Shown: piece by piece, positions 8,530 to 18,500 of the stretch
Position numbering within the stretch: the stretch's first letter is position 1
Layout: the number at the start of each line of letters is the position of its first letter
From: Bdellovibrio bacteriovorus HD100
GTDB taxonomy: Bacteria > Bdellovibrionota > Bdellovibrionia > Bdellovibrionales > Bdellovibrionaceae
Length of the DNA: 64,000 nucleotides
Assembly: GCF_000196175.1 (NCBI RefSeq)
Contig: NC_005363.1
Location: forward strand, 2,170,001-2,234,000
Reading direction: 5' to 3'
The notes under the pieces: generated by a model
Seen by the model: the letters and a program-made list of their open reading frames with translations, nothing else
Database searches by the model: none
What the model was told of the DNA's origin: nothing
Position numbers and translations under genes: made by a program

Positions 8530-9986
8530 CCACGGCCTCCGTCCAAAAGTTCCTGGGCTATTCTTTCAGTCAGGTTCACCAAGGGTTGAAAGCCCAACCC
8601 CACACCTAAAATCAGCAGGGTCATCGTCAACAGCGGCACCCCCAGCCAGCGCACGCGGCCCTGCCGGTCGTTCTCTGGCAGTGACGACACCGCGGGCTTC
8701 CAGAACACACCATTCCAGATCTTAAGCATCGACATCAGGGTCAGAAGACTGACCACCAACGCCATGGCCACCGCAAGCCACCGCTCTTCAATCAAGGCGG
8801 CCTCCAAAGTCAGAACCTTCGCCCAAAAACCTGACAACGGCGGAACACCGACCAGCGACAACGCCGAAAAAGCAAAAACCAACCCCAACAGCGGACGAGC
8901 CTTCCATAACCCGCCGGACTCTGAAACAAAACTTGTGCCGGTGACTTTTTCCATTGCGGCCACGGTGAAGAACAAATTCGTTTTCACCAGCATGTGATGA
9001 ATCATATAAAACACACAGGCCGCGATCCCTGCCGATGTTTCCATCGAAAGACCCAGGACCATGTAACCGATTTGTGAAGTGCTGTGAAAAGCCAAAATGC
9101 CTTTCATGTTGTCACGAGAAAGTGCCCCCAACACCCCCAGGATCATCGAAATCAACGCCAGGACATATAAAAGCGGCAGCAGTCTTTCACTTCCGGGCAG
9201 GGTCGACACGGGGACCAGGATGCGCATCAGGGAATAAACTCCCACCTTGGTCAGAAAGCCGGCGAAAACTCCGGCCACGGCGGTCAACGTCACCGGATAT
9301 GCCGCCGGCATCCAGAAAAAGAACGGAAACAGCGCCGACTTCACTGAAAACGCCATCACCAGACAACACAGCCCGACGACCACTCCCAGATTCTGGCCAT
9401 AGGTGCGCTGGTACTGAATCAGATCCCCGATATCGAGGCTGCCCGCGGTGTTGTAAATAAAGGCAATGCCGATCAAAAATGCCACAGAGGAAAGAATGCT
9501 TAAAACCGCGTACTTGTAAGCTCCGGTGACGGAAGTGCGATAACGACTCATCGCCACCAGAAAAAACGAGGCCGCCAGCATCACTTCGTACCACACATAC
9601 AAATTAAAAAGATCTCCGGTGGAAAAGGCGCCAAACACACCCATCATCATAAAGTGAAACAAAGTATAGTATCCACGCAGTTCCCACTGACGATTTAACA
9701 GCGCCTGCATGCACAGATTCCCCACCAAGGCCACCAGCGAACTTCCCACCAGCATCAGCGACGAAAACAAACCCACGGCAAATGAAATACCAAAGGGTGA
9801 CTGCCAGTTCCCGATCTGCACAGTTTGCCCACCGCCCTCATCCACCAGCAAAAATAAATGCACAGCCACTGCCAGGGCCGCCACTGAGCCCGCCAAAGAC
9901 ACGCCTCGCAACAAAAGGGAATTTTTTCTGCACAAATAAGTCAGCAAAGCCGTAATAAAGCTGATAAGCACCGGAGCCACAATCAT
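8526..9986 (-). CDS. mrpD: Mrp Na+/H+ antiporter subunit D
   Basis: A 486-residue polytopic membrane protein of the complex I NuoL/M/N-like transporter family, about 14 helices. Recognisable blocks are YVWYEVMLAASFFLVA (glutamate in helix 5), FPFFFWMPAAYPVTLTAVAG and the lysine-bearing FAGFLTKVGVYSLMRI. MrpD is one of the two large proton- or cation-translocating subunits of the Mrp complex. Operon position is canonical; it overlaps mrpC and mrpE by 4 nt each. Confidence 0.94.
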   Translation of the reverse strand: MIVAPVLISFITALLTYLCRKNSLLLRGVSLAGSVAALAVAVHLFLLVDEGGGQTVQIGNWQSPFGISFAVGLFSSLMLVGSSLVALVGNLCMQALLNRQWELRGYYTLFHFMMMGVFGAFSTGDLFNLYVWYEVMLAASFFLVAMSRYRTSVTGAYKYAVLSILSSVAFLIGIAFIYNTAGSLDIGDLIQYQRTYGQNLGVVVGLCCLVMAFSVKSALFPFFFWMPAAYPVTLTAVAGVFAGFLTKVGVYSLMRILVPVSTLPGSERLLPLLYVLALISMILGVLGALSRDNMKGILAFHSTSQIGYMVLGLSMETSAGIAACVFYMIHHMLVKTNLFFTVAAMEKVTGTSFVSESGGLWKARPLLGLVFAFSALSLVGVPPLSGFWAKVLTLEAALIEERWLAVAMALVVSLLTLMSMLKIWNGVFWKPAVSSLPENDRQGRVRWLGVPLLTMTLLILGVGLGFQPLVNLTERIAQELLDGGRG

Positions 9987-10279
9987 TCCGAGTCCTCCGG
10001 CAAGAAGTCCGCATCCCGGGACTTGGAATACTTAAGCCCCTGACTGGCCAGCACCAACAGCACCGCCATCATCCCCAGGCCGATCACAATCGCCGTCAGA
10101 ATCAGGGCCTGACTTAAATGATCATCCCCTTGCAGGCCTCCACTTTTCAGAATCAGCAAATTCACCGCGTGCCCCAGAACACTCAGTCCTAAAATCAGAG
10201 TCAGCCAATCCCGGGACAAGACCAACCAGACCCCGGCGGCAAAAAGCAGGGCAATGCTCAGAGAAAGAAAATCAATCAT
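9983..10279 (-). CDS. mrpC: Mrp Na+/H+ antiporter subunit C
   Basis: A 98-residue protein with three membrane helices, related to complex I subunit NuoK. Typical blocks are LGLSVLGHAVNLLIL and LSQALILTAIVIGLGMMAV, which contains the conserved DPxxQALVLTAIVI-type motif with an HLSQ substitution at its start. It overlaps mrpA and mrpD by 4 nt each. Confidence 0.94.
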   Translation of the reverse strand: MIDFLSLSIALLFAAGVWLVLSRDWLTLILGLSVLGHAVNLLILKSGGLQGDDHLSQALILTAIVIGLGMMAVLLVLASQGLKYSKSRDADFLPEDSE

Positions 10280-12894
10280 ACATCCCTCCTCAAGAAAGCA
10301 AAGAACAAGCTTGTGCCCATTCCCAACACCAGCAGATAAACACCCACATCAAACAACAAGGGCGTCCCTAGAAACGCCAACGAGCCTGGCAACCACACCG
10401 CCGTCAAAAAGGGTTTTCCCAGCAGCACGGGCACCCATCCGGCGACAAAAGCCACAACCAGTCCGGTGCACACCCAGCTTAAGGGTTTCAGGACCAGCAC
10501 CCTGCGCGCCCACTGTTCCCCAAAAACCAGACCGTAAAACGTAAATGAAATTGCCAGCACCAAACCTGCGATAAAGCCACCACCCGGCGCATTGTGCCCG
10601 CGCAAAAGAAGGATCAGAGAAATTAATGTGAACAAAGGCGCCATCACCCGAACCGAAGTGTGCAAAATAGTGGACGGCCGCAAAGTCAGGTTCAGACGTC
10701 GCCTTCTTAACAGCATGAATTGAACACCCATGGCAACAATTCCCAGAACCGTGATTTCACCAAAGGTGTCCATCGCGCGGAAGTCGACCAAAATCACATT
10801 CACGACATTCAGACCTTTTCCCAGAGGATGGGCGTTCTCCCGATAATAATCAGCCACTCGGGAAGAAAGTTTTCCGTCGGCCATAACTCCGCACAAAAGC
10901 AATGCGCCGACAAAGGCCCCCGCCGTCACAATCCCACGTACACTTCGGTACACCACACTGAATCCAGACGGATTCGGCCTGAGAAAAACCAGAGACAGAG
11001 TCAACACAACAACAGAAAGCGTTTCGACCGCCATCTGAGTCATGGCCAGATCCGCGGCGCCCACACTCAGGTAAAACAGACTGATGCCGATCCCGACGAC
11101 GCCCAAGCCCACCACTTTTAGTAGCGGTTTCACACTTAATAGCATCGGGAGCAGGCCCAGCACCACCAGCACAAACGGAATCATCTGAAAAAGAATCAGT
11201 TCATCTGTTTTTAGAGATGGCACATATTCCTGCAAAGGCAGAACCCACGGCAGGATCAGACAAGGCACCATCAGCATCCACAGAATATAAAAACTCAATC
11301 GCCCGCTTTGCAGCCGGTCCATGATCTTTTTTGCCAGTGTTCCCATATAGCCGACTCGTGGAGACGGCTTGTACAATCCCTTCAACCATACAGCCGCTTT
11401 CGTGACCACCCCGGCATACCGGGCGGCCAGAAAAGTTCCCAGCCCCAGGGAAATCAGACTGAGAATCAAAGCCAGATTCACCCCCGTCCACATTTCAAGA
11501 TTCAACTCCACGTTTCTCAGTACGATGGAAGACACCACCGGGTTCAGAAAATATTTGTTGATATCCGCCAGAAAAAAACCGGCCATCCAGCCACAAGAAG
11601 CCAGCAGCAGAGGTGGCCCCCACATGGTTGTGGGCACCTCACGCAGGACCTGCCGGTCTTCCTGGCGCGCAAAAATCACGACAATAAGCCGATAACCCAC
11701 GACGATCGACATGATACTGGCCCCCAAAAGTGCCAGCACCAGAAACGAGCCCGGGAACTTTAACGCCAGAGCGGATTTAAACAGATACTCTTTGCTTAAA
11801 AAACCCATGCTGAATGGAAGACCCATCATAGAACCCAACGCCATCAACAGTGCCAGCGAAGTCAGGGGCATGCGACGATAAAGACCCGAAACATGGTCCA
11901 GACTGCGCCCGCCCATTTGTTTGTCGATGTTACCAACACACATAAACAGACTGGCCTTGTAAAGAGAGTGCGCCAGAATGTAGGAAAAAAAGGCCTTCCA
12001 GGAATAGGCTTCATGCAATCCCACCAGCATGCACATCCCACCCAAGGAACTGACCGTGGTCCATGCAAAAAGCTGTTTCAGGTCGGTCTTGGTCAACGAC
12101 ACAATCATACCCCAAATCAGTGTCGCCGCCCCGACAAGACCCAACGTCATAAGCCAATCCAGATTCTGATCAAACAAAGGACTGAACCTTGCCAGTAAAA
12201 ACACCCCCAGCTTCACCATCGTGGCGGAGTGCAAATAACAACTGGCTGGAGTGGGAGCCACCATGGCCCCAGGCAACCAGAAATGAAAGGGAAACTGGGC
12301 TGACTTGATCATGGCGGCAATCATGATCATCAGCATCGTCAACTGACTGTGTTGGTATTCAGTGCGACCATAAAGAATATCCAGCAACGAGTTGCTGCCC
12401 GAGGCCTGGGACAGCATCAGCAAGGCCAAAAGCAGACAGAGCCCCCCGGCTATATTCAGGACCAGCGCCTGCTTGGCACCTTTGCGCACGTCTGGATCCG
12501 CGAATTTGAATCCAATCAAAAGAAAAGAACACAGACCTGTGGCTTCCCAAAAACCGTAAAACACGAAAATATTGTCAGCCCAGAGGACCCCGAGCATGCA
12601 CCCGGTGAAAGCAAAAAAGAGCGGAAAAAACCGGCGCCTTTCCACAGTTTTAAAGTAAGTTCCGGCATACACACAAACACAGGCCCCGATCCCACTGACG
12701 ATACAGGCAAAAAAGTCTGTCAAACCATCACGGGGAAAAGGCCAGGATTGTTCGATGAAGGGTTTTAAACTTTCCCCAAAGGCCCCCAGATACGGCAGCA
12801 AAAAAATCACTCGCCAGATCACAGCCGGCAGACGCAAGCACAAAGAAGCCGTGAGTGCCAAAAGAAAGAAAAAAATCACCCAGTACATCAGCAT
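10276..12894 (-). CDS. mrpA: Mrp Na+/H+ antiporter fused subunit A-B
   Basis: An 872-residue membrane protein. ATG 12894 has AGAGG about 5 nt upstream; a GTG two codons earlier is also possible. The N-terminal two thirds is NuoL-like: FPFHFWLPGAMVAPTPASCY and the following SATMVKLGVFLL carry the translocation residues. The MrpA C-terminal extension follows, including a PLLKVVG segment. The last 140 or so residues, from about LRPSTILHTSVRVMAPLFTL with HNAPGGGFIAGL, are a MrpB domain. An A-B fusion is known in group 2 Mrp/Pha systems. First gene of the operon; it provides sodium/proton exchange for pH and salt homeostasis. Confidence 0.93.
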   Translation of the reverse strand: MLMYWVIFFFLLALTASLCLRLPAVIWRVIFLLPYLGAFGESLKPFIEQSWPFPRDGLTDFFACIVSGIGACVCVYAGTYFKTVERRRFFPLFFAFTGCMLGVLWADNIFVFYGFWEATGLCSFLLIGFKFADPDVRKGAKQALVLNIAGGLCLLLALLMLSQASGSNSLLDILYGRTEYQHSQLTMLMIMIAAMIKSAQFPFHFWLPGAMVAPTPASCYLHSATMVKLGVFLLARFSPLFDQNLDWLMTLGLVGAATLIWGMIVSLTKTDLKQLFAWTTVSSLGGMCMLVGLHEAYSWKAFFSYILAHSLYKASLFMCVGNIDKQMGGRSLDHVSGLYRRMPLTSLALLMALGSMMGLPFSMGFLSKEYLFKSALALKFPGSFLVLALLGASIMSIVVGYRLIVVIFARQEDRQVLREVPTTMWGPPLLLASCGWMAGFFLADINKYFLNPVVSSIVLRNVELNLEMWTGVNLALILSLISLGLGTFLAARYAGVVTKAAVWLKGLYKPSPRVGYMGTLAKKIMDRLQSGRLSFYILWMLMVPCLILPWVLPLQEYVPSLKTDELILFQMIPFVLVVLGLLPMLLSVKPLLKVVGLGVVGIGISLFYLSVGAADLAMTQMAVETLSVVVLTLSLVFLRPNPSGFSVVYRSVRGIVTAGAFVGALLLCGVMADGKLSSRVADYYRENAHPLGKGLNVVNVILVDFRAMDTFGEITVLGIVAMGVQFMLLRRRRLNLTLRPSTILHTSVRVMAPLFTLISLILLLRGHNAPGGGFIAGLVLAISFTFYGLVFGEQWARRVLVLKPLSWVCTGLVVAFVAGWVPVLLGKPFLTAVWLPGSLAFLGTPLLFDVGVYLLVLGMGTSLFFAFLRRDV

Positions 12895-13069
12895 CCGCAC
12901 CTCTTATGTTTACTGTCTAAAGTGTTCCTAAGATGCGGGTTTTGAACAACTTTGAATGGAAATTCCGGGATAAAATCAAAGGCATTTTTAGGGACCCGAA
13001 ACTGTTCCTCTGGCCCCCCTTTTGCTCTATGAAAACTTTGAACTTTTCGGTCTCTGGAAGTGAGGTCCC

Positions 13070-14170
13070 ATGCACCCTCTAATGCGATATATGGCATTTG
13101 GGCTGGTCCTTTTGCAGTTGCAAGGCGCCAGCGCCAGCAATTTTCGTAACTCTGCCAGCGGCTTAACACCAGAGCCCTTTTATCAGTCCATCCCCCAGGC
13201 AAAAGATCCTGTGGCAGAACTCATTGAAAATCCTTATCACAAGTATTTTACCAGTGCAGACATTGAACGCATCAGTCAACAGATGCGCGAAGAAGAGCGC
13301 CACAAGCAGCGTCTGATCAAAGGGCAACTGATCATGGTCGACACCCGTGATCAGGAGGCCTGCCTTAAAATTCAGGATCAACTCTACAACAACAGGAACA
13401 TGAAGGCTGTCAACGACATCAGAGGCCTTTGTGTGCAGGACAACACTAAACCTATTGCCAGCGTGATGGTGCTGCGTGAATCCAACGAAATTGAGTGGCA
13501 ACGCGAAGTGGACATCAGCGGTCTGACCTCGGATCAATCCAATCTTTACACCAGCACCCGCAACGTGGCCTTGGGGGCCGTGGGCGTGGCAGGTTTGCTG
13601 TACATGATGCCCGAGAGTGTGACCAAGTGGGACAAAGAGAAAATGAAAGATCTGGGCAAGAACTGGCAGGAAAACGTCAAGGAAGGTCCGGTGATGGACA
13701 AAGATGACTGGGCCATCAACTATATCGGCCACCCCTATTCCGGCGCAATTTACTATCAGGTGGCCCGTCATGCCGGTGTGGGCCCCATGGGATCTTTCGG
13801 TTACTCAGTTCTGATGTCGACGTTCTTCTGGGAATATGGTGTTGAAGCCTTTGCGGAAAAGCCCTCCATTCAGGATCTGTTCATCACACCGATTATTGGA
13901 TCCATCATGGGTGAATTGTTCTATCGTGCAGAAATGAAAATTCAGAAAAATGGCGGTAAAGTCTGGGGCTCTAAAAAAATCGGCTCGGTGCTGATTGTTC
14001 TGATGAACCCCATGGGGGCCTTCAGCGACCAGATGAACAAACTCTTTGGCAGCAAGGTCATCAAAAGCGCCAGCGCCCGCTGGGTCGTGCGACGCCACAC
14101 CAATTCTGGCGGGCATCCTTCCGTCGAACGCGCCCCCATCTGGGGCTTTGAACTGCAGTTTAAGTTCTAA
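13070..14170 (+). CDS. DUF3943-like exported protein
   Basis: A 366-residue protein with a signal peptide (about 1-22, ending GASA). The central region has DDWAINYIGHPYSGAIYYQ, then GVGPMGSFGYSVLMSTFFWEYG and IQDLFITPIIGSIMGELFY. These are the hallmarks of the DUF3943 family, thought to be envelope-associated. A hydrophilic N-terminal domain of about 150 residues precedes it. Function unknown. The start has GTGAGG upstream. The stop overlaps the convergent HAD gene by 4 nt. Confidence 0.7.
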   Translation: MHPLMRYMAFGLVLLQLQGASASNFRNSASGLTPEPFYQSIPQAKDPVAELIENPYHKYFTSADIERISQQMREEERHKQRLIKGQLIMVDTRDQEACLKIQDQLYNNRNMKAVNDIRGLCVQDNTKPIASVMVLRESNEIEWQREVDISGLTSDQSNLYTSTRNVALGAVGVAGLLYMMPESVTKWDKEKMKDLGKNWQENVKEGPVMDKDDWAINYIGHPYSGAIYYQVARHAGVGPMGSFGYSVLMSTFFWEYGVEAFAEKPSIQDLFITPIIGSIMGELFYRAEMKIQKNGGKVWGSKKIGSVLIVLMNPMGAFSDQMNKLFGSKVIKSASARWVVRRHTNSGGHPSVERAPIWGFELQFKF

Positions 14171-14772
14171 TTTGAAAAATGCCGCTGAAGGATTTCCAAG
14201 GTGGCCGAAACTGAATTGACCGAATGAAACGATCTAAACCCCAAACGCCCGGCCGCATCCACATTGGCTGGGCTGTCATCGATAAATACAATTTCTGACG
14301 GCGACAATCCCACTTCAGTGGCGGCGGCCATATAGATTTCAGAATCAGGTTTTCTGTGCCCCAGTTCAAAGCTGGTCAGGATCCGGTCGAATCGTTTCAT
14401 GACTGGGAACTGTTTCATAAAATAATCATAGTGAGGACGATTGGTGTTTGAAAGCGCATACAGCGGAACTCTCCCGGCGTATCGATCAAAAATCTGATCC
14501 ACTTGCGGAAGCGGCCCCAAGATCAACTGATTCCAGGCTTCTTCCAGAGGAGCCTCGGGCGAAAGCTTTAATTCACTTCTGACGAAGGCAAAGAACTCTT
14601 GCGGAGTTGCATTTCCCCGCTCCAGCTCCAGATGAATCTTGGCACTTCCCAGCACGGACCATATCTGGTCCTGCTGGGATCTATCGAAAACCCCCAAGGC
14701 TTCAACTGTCTTTCGCCAGTTGATTTCCAAAACAATACCGCCAATATCCAAAAAAATCGCTTTTGCCAGCAT
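14167..14772 (-). CDS. HAD-IA family phosphatase (YihX-like)
   Basis: A 201-residue cytoplasmic haloacid dehalogenase-like hydrolase. Motif I is FLDIGGIVLEI, motif II is ALSNTNR, motif III is the lysine in LGHRKPDSEIY and motif IV is VFIDDSPANVDAA. Length and the LDxGG variant resemble YihX-type sugar phosphatases (alpha-glucose-1-phosphatase) or related epoxide hydrolase N-terminal-like phosphatases. The substrate cannot be predicted safely. Confidence 0.88.
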   Translation of the reverse strand: MLAKAIFLDIGGIVLEINWRKTVEALGVFDRSQQDQIWSVLGSAKIHLELERGNATPQEFFAFVRSELKLSPEAPLEEAWNQLILGPLPQVDQIFDRYAGRVPLYALSNTNRPHYDYFMKQFPVMKRFDRILTSFELGHRKPDSEIYMAAATEVGLSPSEIVFIDDSPANVDAAGRLGFRSFHSVNSVSATLEILQRHFSN

Positions 14773-14871
14773 ACACTGACAGTACCATCATTGGCCGAAA
14801 AAATACTACTGTTCACAGGTTGCATTAGAAGGTTTTGACAGCGAATCCAGGACGATCCCAGACTCTAAGCT

Positions 14872-15471
14872 GTGGAACCAACTGCGGAAACCCTTCAACC
14901 TGAAGCCCCTCAAAGCCCCCAGCAAGCACTGCTGCAGGCTGATGCCACCGCTTTCCCGGCTTTCTGGCAGAATCTGCAAAATCAGAATGTTCTTCTGGTG
15001 GGCTGGGGCACCGGCAAACTGGCAGAAAGCCTGCTGGACAAAGGCAACACCGTCACGTGCATTGAAGCCTCAGCGGATCTGATTTCAAAGGCGAGGGAGT
15101 TTACAGACACTCACCCCATTCACATGATTCATGCGGACCTTGCAAATGCCGCAGAGGAATCCGGACATGCAAAATTTCCGGTGGTGATCACAAGTCTTGT
15201 GGCAGAACCGGTGCGGGACCTTGCCCGTTTTTTCAAACAGGTGACGAGCCTGCTGAGCTTGCATGGCACCTTCTATATCTCAGAAATTCATCCAGAATCA
15301 GCTCCTCCCGCCAATCACATTCACCATGAAGAAACCGTCAACCTCACCGCCCAACAAACAGGACTTGATCTGGAGCGCACAGAAATTTTCTATGGTTCCT
15401 CGGATCTCAGAGCGCTGACCCAAATGTGGGAGTATCACCTTGAGACAGAATTCCCCCCTGCGGAACACTAA
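14872..15471 (+). CDS. class I SAM-dependent methyltransferase-like protein
   Basis: A 199-residue protein. The GTG at 14872 is the first possible start after an in-frame TAA at 14866. A Rossmann-type SAM-binding motif is seen in VLLVGWGTGKLAESLL (residues about 42-57), with the acidic residue at the end of strand 2 in TCIEASADLI and a third motif IHMIHADLANA. The later strand (VVITSLVAEPVRDLARFF) replaces the usual catalytic-loop sequence, so the acceptor is unknown. Shine-Dalgarno is not evident. Confidence 0.65.
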   Translation: MEPTAETLQPEAPQSPQQALLQADATAFPAFWQNLQNQNVLLVGWGTGKLAESLLDKGNTVTCIEASADLISKAREFTDTHPIHMIHADLANAAEESGHAKFPVVITSLVAEPVRDLARFFKQVTSLLSLHGTFYISEIHPESAPPANHIHHEETVNLTAQQTGLDLERTEIFYGSSDLRALTQMWEYHLETEFPPAEH

Positions 15472-15496
15472 TGTTCAGCGTGCCTAAGGATTGTTC

Positions 15497-15523
15497 TTAA
15501 AATTCAAAGCCGGGCACCGATAA
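15497..15523 (+). promoter_or_regulatory. sigma-28 (FliA)-type promoter candidate
   Basis: A -10 element ACCGATAA (15516-15523) with a -35-like TTAAAATT 11 nt upstream closely follows the flagellar sigma-28 pattern TAAAGTTT-N11-GCCGATAA. The -10 box ends only 8 nt before the ATG at 15532, so transcription would begin at or very near the start codon. Confidence 0.6.
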
Positions 15524-15531
15524 GAACTAAG

Positions 15532-18500
15532 ATGTTTAAAGGCACGTATTTCCTAAAGAAATTATCATATTTAAGATCCGCCTCATTGCAGGCCGGATTT
15601 TTATTTTTTGTTATGTTTCTTTCAGCGTGCACGGCGGAACTCGAGATTTCTGACATCCAATCTTCAATGCCGCTCTTCACGCAAAAACCCACGGCGTTTT
15701 CTTCCTCCACTTCAGCAACCTTTCATTTCAAAGCTGCCAACAGTGTGATCAAGTCCTACAAATGTTCTTTGGATCAAAGTGATTGGTATGATTGCACCAG
15801 TCCCCACACCTTGAGCGGTTTGGCACATGGTACACATGAATTCAAGGTGCAGTCGTTGGAGGCAGAAGGCACCCTTGCCGGGGAATCGTCCTTCCAATGG
15901 ACCGTCGACACGGATCAGCCGACTTTGAATGTCACACAAACACCGACGGCCCTGAATAATTCAAGCACCGCCGTCTTTAACTTCGCAGCCGGCGATGCGA
16001 CTTCACCGATTGCGGGTTATCAGTGCAAACACACCAGTGGCAGCCAGCCCACAGGAAACTTTGAAACCTGCAGTCCTCTGGTGCCATTGGTGGGCCTGAT
16101 TGAAGACGTGCACACCTATTCAATCAAGGCGGTGGATGAGGCCGGCAACCTTTCGGCTGAATACACCTACAGCTGGACAGTGGATTTGACGGCACCGGCA
16201 GTGCAAATCACGGCCAAGCCCGCGACAGCGACAACCAGCGACTCGGCCACTTTCAACTTTACCAACACCGAAATCGGCGGCGCTGTTTTTGATGGTTATC
16301 AGTGCAAGATAGACACTGAAGACTACGTCGATTGCGTGACGGGACAATCCTATCCATCCCTTTCGCAAGGGGCGCATAGTTTTTCAATCCGCGCCAAAGA
16401 CACAGCCGGAAACACCAGCGTGCCCCTGACCTACAACTGGATCGTGGATTCAGGAGCGGTGACCCTGTCGGCCTTCACCATTGCCAACAATGCTCCAACC
16501 ATTGGACTTGCTTACACAACAACGCAACTGACCGCTTCTTCGGCCTTTGCTGCCATCACCAGCATGAGGTTTTCAGAGCTGGCGGATTTCTCTGACGCCG
16601 CGTGGGTTCCGTATTCAGCCGCGGGGACAACCACTTTGAAAAATCCCGGCGGCTTCAAAACAATCCATGCCCAGGTCAGAAATGCTGCGGGAACAGTCAG
16701 CAACACACTAAGTGACTCGGTGACATTGGATTTGGGGAACCCTCCGTTGGTTTACCTCACGTCCCCTGTCGGCGGTCAAACTTATGCACCTGGTGCCACC
16801 ATCAACATCGAGTGGTCCTGCAGTCCGGGGGCCGGGCCGATTCCTCTGGCGGCAAACCCGATCAGCTTGATCGAATACACCGTGGATGACGGCATCAGCT
16901 ATCACACCATTGCAACAAATCGCCCGAACAACCTCAGCGCCACCACCGGAAATCATTCTTGGGTGGTGCCATCGCTGACCCCGGCGGGCCAGACCATCAG
17001 CGCCACGACCCCGTTAAAGTTTCTGATTTCCTGCGTATCGGATGCCGGAGTCGTCACCAGTGCTATTTCAAATGCAGTGAATTCGCAGTGGACCGTTCTA
17101 ATAGGTGAACCCGGAAACCTAAGCAACGGCGTGCATATGAACGCCGCAGACCTGACGGCCAATGCCACAACGGGAATGTACGGTTTTTTTGCGGATTCCT
17201 TAAATCGAATTTATTACACCAAGTTCAACAGTATTTCGACAGTGAATTCGGAAACCGGTTTGGTTTCAACTTGGCTGGGGGAACCCTTCAACCCGCTTTG
17301 CGATATTGGAAGTGGAAAATTCACAAGCCCCATGATTCTGGATATCAACGAATCCGATGAAATGCTGGTTCTAAGCCTGCCGTGTTCCCAGTTGGCACGC
17401 ATTCGTATTTCCGACAAAACAGTTCTGTGGAGCAAAACCCTTCCCACAATCACCATCAACAGCAATGTCCTGAACAAAGAACAGGCTTCCAGCATCCGAT
17501 ACGTAAAAACAGGGCATCTGTTCTATTTCTCAAATGAAGCGTTCTGGATGGTGGACGTAAACTCAACCGCGAAAAATCCAGTACTGGTCATGGGCACTCC
17601 GGGCACCTGCGGAACCATGGGGGCTGTTGATACCATGGCGGATGTTTCTCCGATCCCCTGCCCAACCTCAGACTTGTACCTGACACTTGTCAGACCGGAC
17701 CTGAACAAAATCTGGATTCAAATCAACGGTTCAACTTTTGAACTGCAACAACAAGGCACCTACGGAAAGTACAAGATCGCCCAGGTGGGGATGACCACCG
17801 GCACCTGGAACACCTTCTTCAATCGCTGCACTCAAGTTTCAGGATTGCCAGGGAAGCTTTATTGCCTGCGCGCTCAGTATGAGGGCAACAAGATCGCTTA
17901 CTTCGACCTGGCGACAGAAACCTGGTCCGCAAGCTTCAATCTGGACAAGCACTATAAAAACATGTCGACCATCTTTTACATGGGCGCCGCCAAAGACTTT
18001 ATCTATGCTTTTTCCACCACCACCAACGAGCTCTTCAAAGTCGTGGATGACAGTGGCTCGTTCACCAGCACGATGGTGGCCGGAGTCCCGTTCTTCACCT
18101 TTGGCAACGGCACAGATCCTTCCAAAACGGCGTTCACACAAATTTCCAGCATCGCCTATGAGCCGGCTTCGCAATATCTGTATGTGCGCGGTCCGCGCCA
18201 TCTAAGACGTCTGCACGTCAACACGACTGTGCCCGGCTCTGAGACCATCGATCACATCGCCACGGGCTACCATGCCTCTGCAGGCAACAGTTCTGCCTAT
18301 GCCTCGCTGACTATTTCAGGTACGGGCATTGCCGCTTTCTCGCAAATCGCAGGCACTCCGGCCAATCTGTGGAGTTCTTATGGCATGAGCACCTGGGATG
18401 CGAGCACTTTGGAATACAGCCTGACTGTCGGGCCTTATTATTATCAGGCCACCTCTGCGGCCAGTGCCTACCCCGCGGTGGACGTCGGGCAATTCAACAC

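Noticed and set aside
12976-13002. Sigma-28-like promoter for the gene at 13070 (TCAAAGGC-N11-CCCGAAAC)
   Set aside because: The -10 lacks GATAA and the -35 is poor; spacing alone is not enough.
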